DNA of 8,704 bases from JAXGPP01 sp964436865 (GTDB lineage Bacteria; Planctomycetota; Planctomycetia; Pirellulales; Thermoguttaceae): contig CAYTFK010000298.1 in assembly GCA_964436865.1 (NCBI GenBank), positions 1 to 8,704 of the forward strand, read 5' to 3'. The notes under the pieces were generated by a model, which had not been told where the DNA came from, did no database searches, and saw only the letters and a list, made by a program, of their open reading frames with translations. This document shows, in pieces, positions 7,616 to 8,704 of this stretch (its first letter is position 1; each line of letters opens with the position of its first letter). Position numbers and translations under genes: made by a program.

Positions 7616-7864
7616 CTATCCGATGAGAGTGGCTCCCCACCCCGTGTCGCCGCACTGCGGAGGCTTCAGACACTGGCGAAAAACGCAGGACACTTCCTGC
7701 TTGCGGAGCCAGGCGGCCCAACCGCCGCCGCGATCGATGGGCGGACTGCACGTCCGCCAGCGTTTTCCGCGGCGTCGGCCGGCGCGCTTCCCGAGCGCCA
7801 TCGCGAAGCGCGATGCGCCGCGGCAAACCGCCGGCTGAATCGACGACCTGAAAAACGACATCAT
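7616..7864 (-). CDS. Candidate small protein, 82 residues, unrecognised (doubtful)
   Basis: The ATG pair at 7864/7861 is preceded by AAGGG (7870-7874), at 5 and 8 bases respectively. The frame runs to a TAG at 7616-7618. The product has no membrane segment or recognised domain. It is Arg/Gly-rich in the middle and carries five cysteines, three of them near the end in SCVFRQCLKPPQCGDTG. GC is fairly high at third positions, but that is uninformative here because the overlapping frame starting at 7877 also looks moderately GC3-rich. The hairpins at 7685-7700, 7740-7758 and 7783-7812 fall inside it, which argues for non-coding structure. I regard this as a possibility only. Confidence 0.18.
   Translation of the reverse strand: MMSFFRSSIQPAVCRGASRFAMALGKRAGRRRGKRWRTCSPPIDRGGGWAAWLRKQEVSCVFRQCLKPPQCGDTGWGATLIG
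7740..7758 (+). repeat. Perfect 7-bp GC-rich hairpin followed by a short T-run
   Basis: GGCGGAC (7740-7746), loop TGCAC, GTCCGCC (7752-7758), followed after AGCG by TTTT on the plus strand. This resembles an intrinsic terminator for a plus-strand transcript, although no plus-strand gene precedes it within the intergenic region. It may instead be part of a folded RNA or a chance palindrome. Confidence 0.35.
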
Positions 7865-8031
7865 CGGATCCCTTCAAGACATCTCTTACGGACCGACCTC
7901 AAGCCTGCCACGGCCTTAATCGTGCAGCGGTTCGGAGGATGTTTTCGTCCAATCGGTACCCGGAGGGGGGCCAGCCAGCCTGGCCGAAGGCAAGCGCACC
8001 CCGGCTATATCTACCCTAACCCATCGACGTG

Positions 8032-8072
8032 AAAAGGCTATTCCGCTATCGGGCCGATCGCTCTAGCCCTTT
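8032..8072 (-). terminator. Putative intrinsic terminator of the Rnk-like gene
   Basis: Read on the minus strand, AAAGGGCTA (8072-8064) pairs with TAGCCTTTT (8040-8032), with one bulged G. The loop contains a smaller ATCG/CGAT stem. The 3' arm ends in TTTT, as expected for a Rho-independent terminator. It begins about 68 bases after the Rnk-like stop codon. The stem is modest and AT-rich at its base. Confidence 0.35.
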
Positions 8073-8077
8073 AGCGC

Positions 8078-8108
8078 AACCACCCCTCTCCGCGGGAGAG
8101 ATATGGTT
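8078..8108. repeat. Two-part hairpin just downstream of the Rnk-like gene
   Basis: The inner stem CTCTCC (8086-8091) pairs with GGAGAG (8095-8100) around a GCG loop. An outer stem AACCA (8078-8082) pairs with TGGTT (8104-8108), separated by a symmetric 3x3 internal loop. It lies about 32 bases beyond the Rnk-like stop and next to the putative terminator. There is no T-run. CTCTCC/GGAGAG palindromes are common as interspersed intergenic repeats in some GC-rich bacteria, so it may be a repeat copy rather than a specific regulator. Confidence 0.45.
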
Positions 8109-8140
8109 AGAATGGGGGCCAAACATCCCGCCACGCAGAA

Positions 8141-8554
8141 TCAGACGTCGTACTGGCCGACGCTCTCCGGCTGGAATTCGACCGCTTCGATCAACATTCG
8201 GCTGCTACCGAATGCTGCATCCTCGACGACGTCTCCCTTGCGGTACCCCAACACGGCCGTGCCAATGGGGGTGAGAACCGAAAGGAATCCCTCGGCCGTA
8301 TTGGCAAAGCCGGGATAGACAAGTGTGAACGTCTCAACCTCGTCAGTGTCGATATCGCGCAGGCGGATCTTCGAATTCATCGTGACCACGTCGCCCGGCA
8401 TGGCGGCGGGCTCCAGCGCCTGGGCCCCGTCAACCTTGGCCTTGAGCGCGCGCAGTCGCTCCAGTGGAACGCCACCCCCAGCGACAGCGTCGCGGATCAA
8501 CGGCTCCAAACGGTCCTTGTCCACGACGGAGATCATGATCGAGTCGCGATGCAT
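8141..8554 (-). CDS. rnk: Rnk-like GreA/GreB-family protein (regulator of nucleoside diphosphate kinase)
   Basis: Rnk is a GreA/GreB-fold protein that binds RNA polymerase near the secondary channel; in E. coli it was found as a regulator of nucleoside diphosphate kinase. From ATG 8554 the product has 137 residues, matching E. coli Rnk (136). The N-terminus MHRDSIMISVVDKDRLEPLI corresponds to the short coiled-coil start of Rnk. AAMPGDVVTMNSKIRLRD (~50-67) is a near-exact Rnk family motif, followed by FTLVYPGFAN (~76-85) and SVLTPIGTAVLGYRKGD (~92-108). The end, EAVEFQPESVGQYDV, matches the family 'EvlYQPEAaGdY' terminus. AGGTGG at 8561-8566, 6 bases upstream, supports the start. The frame stays open to a GTG at 8650, but that would add 32 residues unlike the family. 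The protein lacks the long GreA coiled coil, so RNA cleavage stimulation is not expected. It points the same way as the HPF-like gene, about 730 bases away. Confidence 0.92.
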   Translation of the reverse strand: MHRDSIMISVVDKDRLEPLIRDAVAGGGVPLERLRALKAKVDGAQALEPAAMPGDVVTMNSKIRLRDIDTDEVETFTLVYPGFANTAEGFLSVLTPIGTAVLGYRKGDVVEDAAFGSSRMLIEAVEFQPESVGQYDV

Positions 8555-8560
8555 GGCCGG

Positions 8561-8566
8561 CCACCT
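8561..8566 (-). promoter_or_regulatory. Shine-Dalgarno deciding the Rnk-like start
   Basis: AGGTGG on the minus strand lies 6 bases before the ATG at 8554. It agrees with the family length and rules against the longer GTG-initiated frame. Confidence 0.7.
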
Positions 8567-8695
8567 TTTCGAGAGCTTTTCAGAGTCAATTGGGTCAGCG
8601 AACCAGACCGAGTGATGCAATAGTGTCTTGACTGAAATCGCAACGTTCACCAGATGTGGGCGCAGGAATCTAGCGCCGCATGGCCGCGATAATGG

Positions 8696-8701
8696 ATTAT
8701 A
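8696..8701 (-). promoter_or_regulatory. Consensus -10 box (TATAAT), possible promoter of the Rnk-like gene
   Basis: A perfect TATAAT reads on the minus strand about 140 bases before the Rnk-like ATG. The expected -35 position falls outside the window, so it cannot be checked. If used, transcription would start near 8689 and leave a leader of about 135 bases. A six-base match in AT-richer edge sequence may be chance. Confidence 0.3.
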
Positions 8702-8704
8702 GAC

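Larger units (their letters stand above)
7413..8140. other. 728-base intergenic region with clustered short inverted repeats and no convincing gene
   Basis: This lies between the start of the HPF-like gene and the stop of the Rnk-like gene. Open frames exist on both strands, but their products are rich in Arg, Pro and Ser, match no family I recognise, and overlap one another. Perfect short inverted repeats occur at 7685-7700 (GCAGGA/TCCTGC), 7740-7758 (GGCGGAC/GTCCGCC), 7783-7812 (CGCGCTTC/GAAGCGCG) and 7969-7985 (GGCCAG/CTGGCC). A wobble-containing hairpin lies at 7937-7950. The right end holds two further hairpins listed separately. The promoter of the HPF-like gene probably lies in the left portion, but I could not identify convincing -35/-10 boxes. 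The region could hold a structured RNA, a decayed gene or an interspersed repeat; sequence alone does not decide. Confidence 0.5.

Noticed and set aside
7926..7940. GCGGTTCGGAGG, similar to a tRNA T-loop
   Set aside because: The bases do not form a T-arm stem, and no acceptor, anticodon or D arm is found around it on either strand.
7960..8015. Signal recognition particle RNA or riboswitch-like segment (CTGGCCGAAGGCAAGCG)
   Set aside because: It superficially resembles the SRP apical loop, but the conserved CCGGAAGGAAGCA core and symmetric loop are absent; no cobalamin, glycine or c-di-GMP riboswitch consensus was found either.
7517..8032. 171-residue plus-strand open frame in the intergenic region
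   Set aside because: The product is Arg/Pro/Ala-rich without hydrophobic core patterns, its start has only an incidental purine stretch upstream, and it spans several inverted repeats.

Overview
The window is GC-rich, gene-dense bacterial chromosome. Several traits suggest a planctomycete, perhaps of the Pirellulales type: ABC-2 permeases fused to large soluble domains that end in a pseudopilin-like tail, and an HPF/RaiA variant carrying an NGPRGG-type motif. This assignment is an inference from protein style, because the window holds no rRNA or other direct marker.

Left part, + strand: the 3' end of a gene cut by the window edge (1-401) is followed after 27 bases by a 950-residue paralogue (429-3281). 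The paralogue is an ABC-2-type membrane permease fused to a soluble half with a TPR-like repeat and a pseudopilin-like C-terminus. The two are probably a tandem duplicated operon, whose ATPase gene may lie further left. A 112-base spacer with short TTCAGC-type repeats and a perfect hairpin leads to mnmG/gidA (3394-5217), the tRNA wobble-uridine modification flavoprotein.

Right part, - strand: three genes face mnmG. Read in their own direction they are an Rnk-like GreA/GreB-fold RNA polymerase-binding protein (8141-8554), a 728-base stretch without a convincing gene, an HPF/RaiA-like ribosome-binding protein (6867-7412), and a MATE multidrug/Na+ antiporter (5233-6765). MATE and mnmG converge with only 15 bases between their stop codons. 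The starts of the MATE, HPF and Rnk genes were set by clear Shine-Dalgarno sequences and by family length. Each is shorter than the longest open frame.

The only substantial part unexplained by genes is 7413-8140. It contains several short perfect inverted repeats, a weak candidate small ORF, and a plausible terminator for the Rnk gene. No mobile element, CRISPR array, tRNA or rRNA was found. Most of the window is ordinary housekeeping and transport sequence. The least conventional items are the duplicated permease/pseudopilin fusion and the structured intergenic region.
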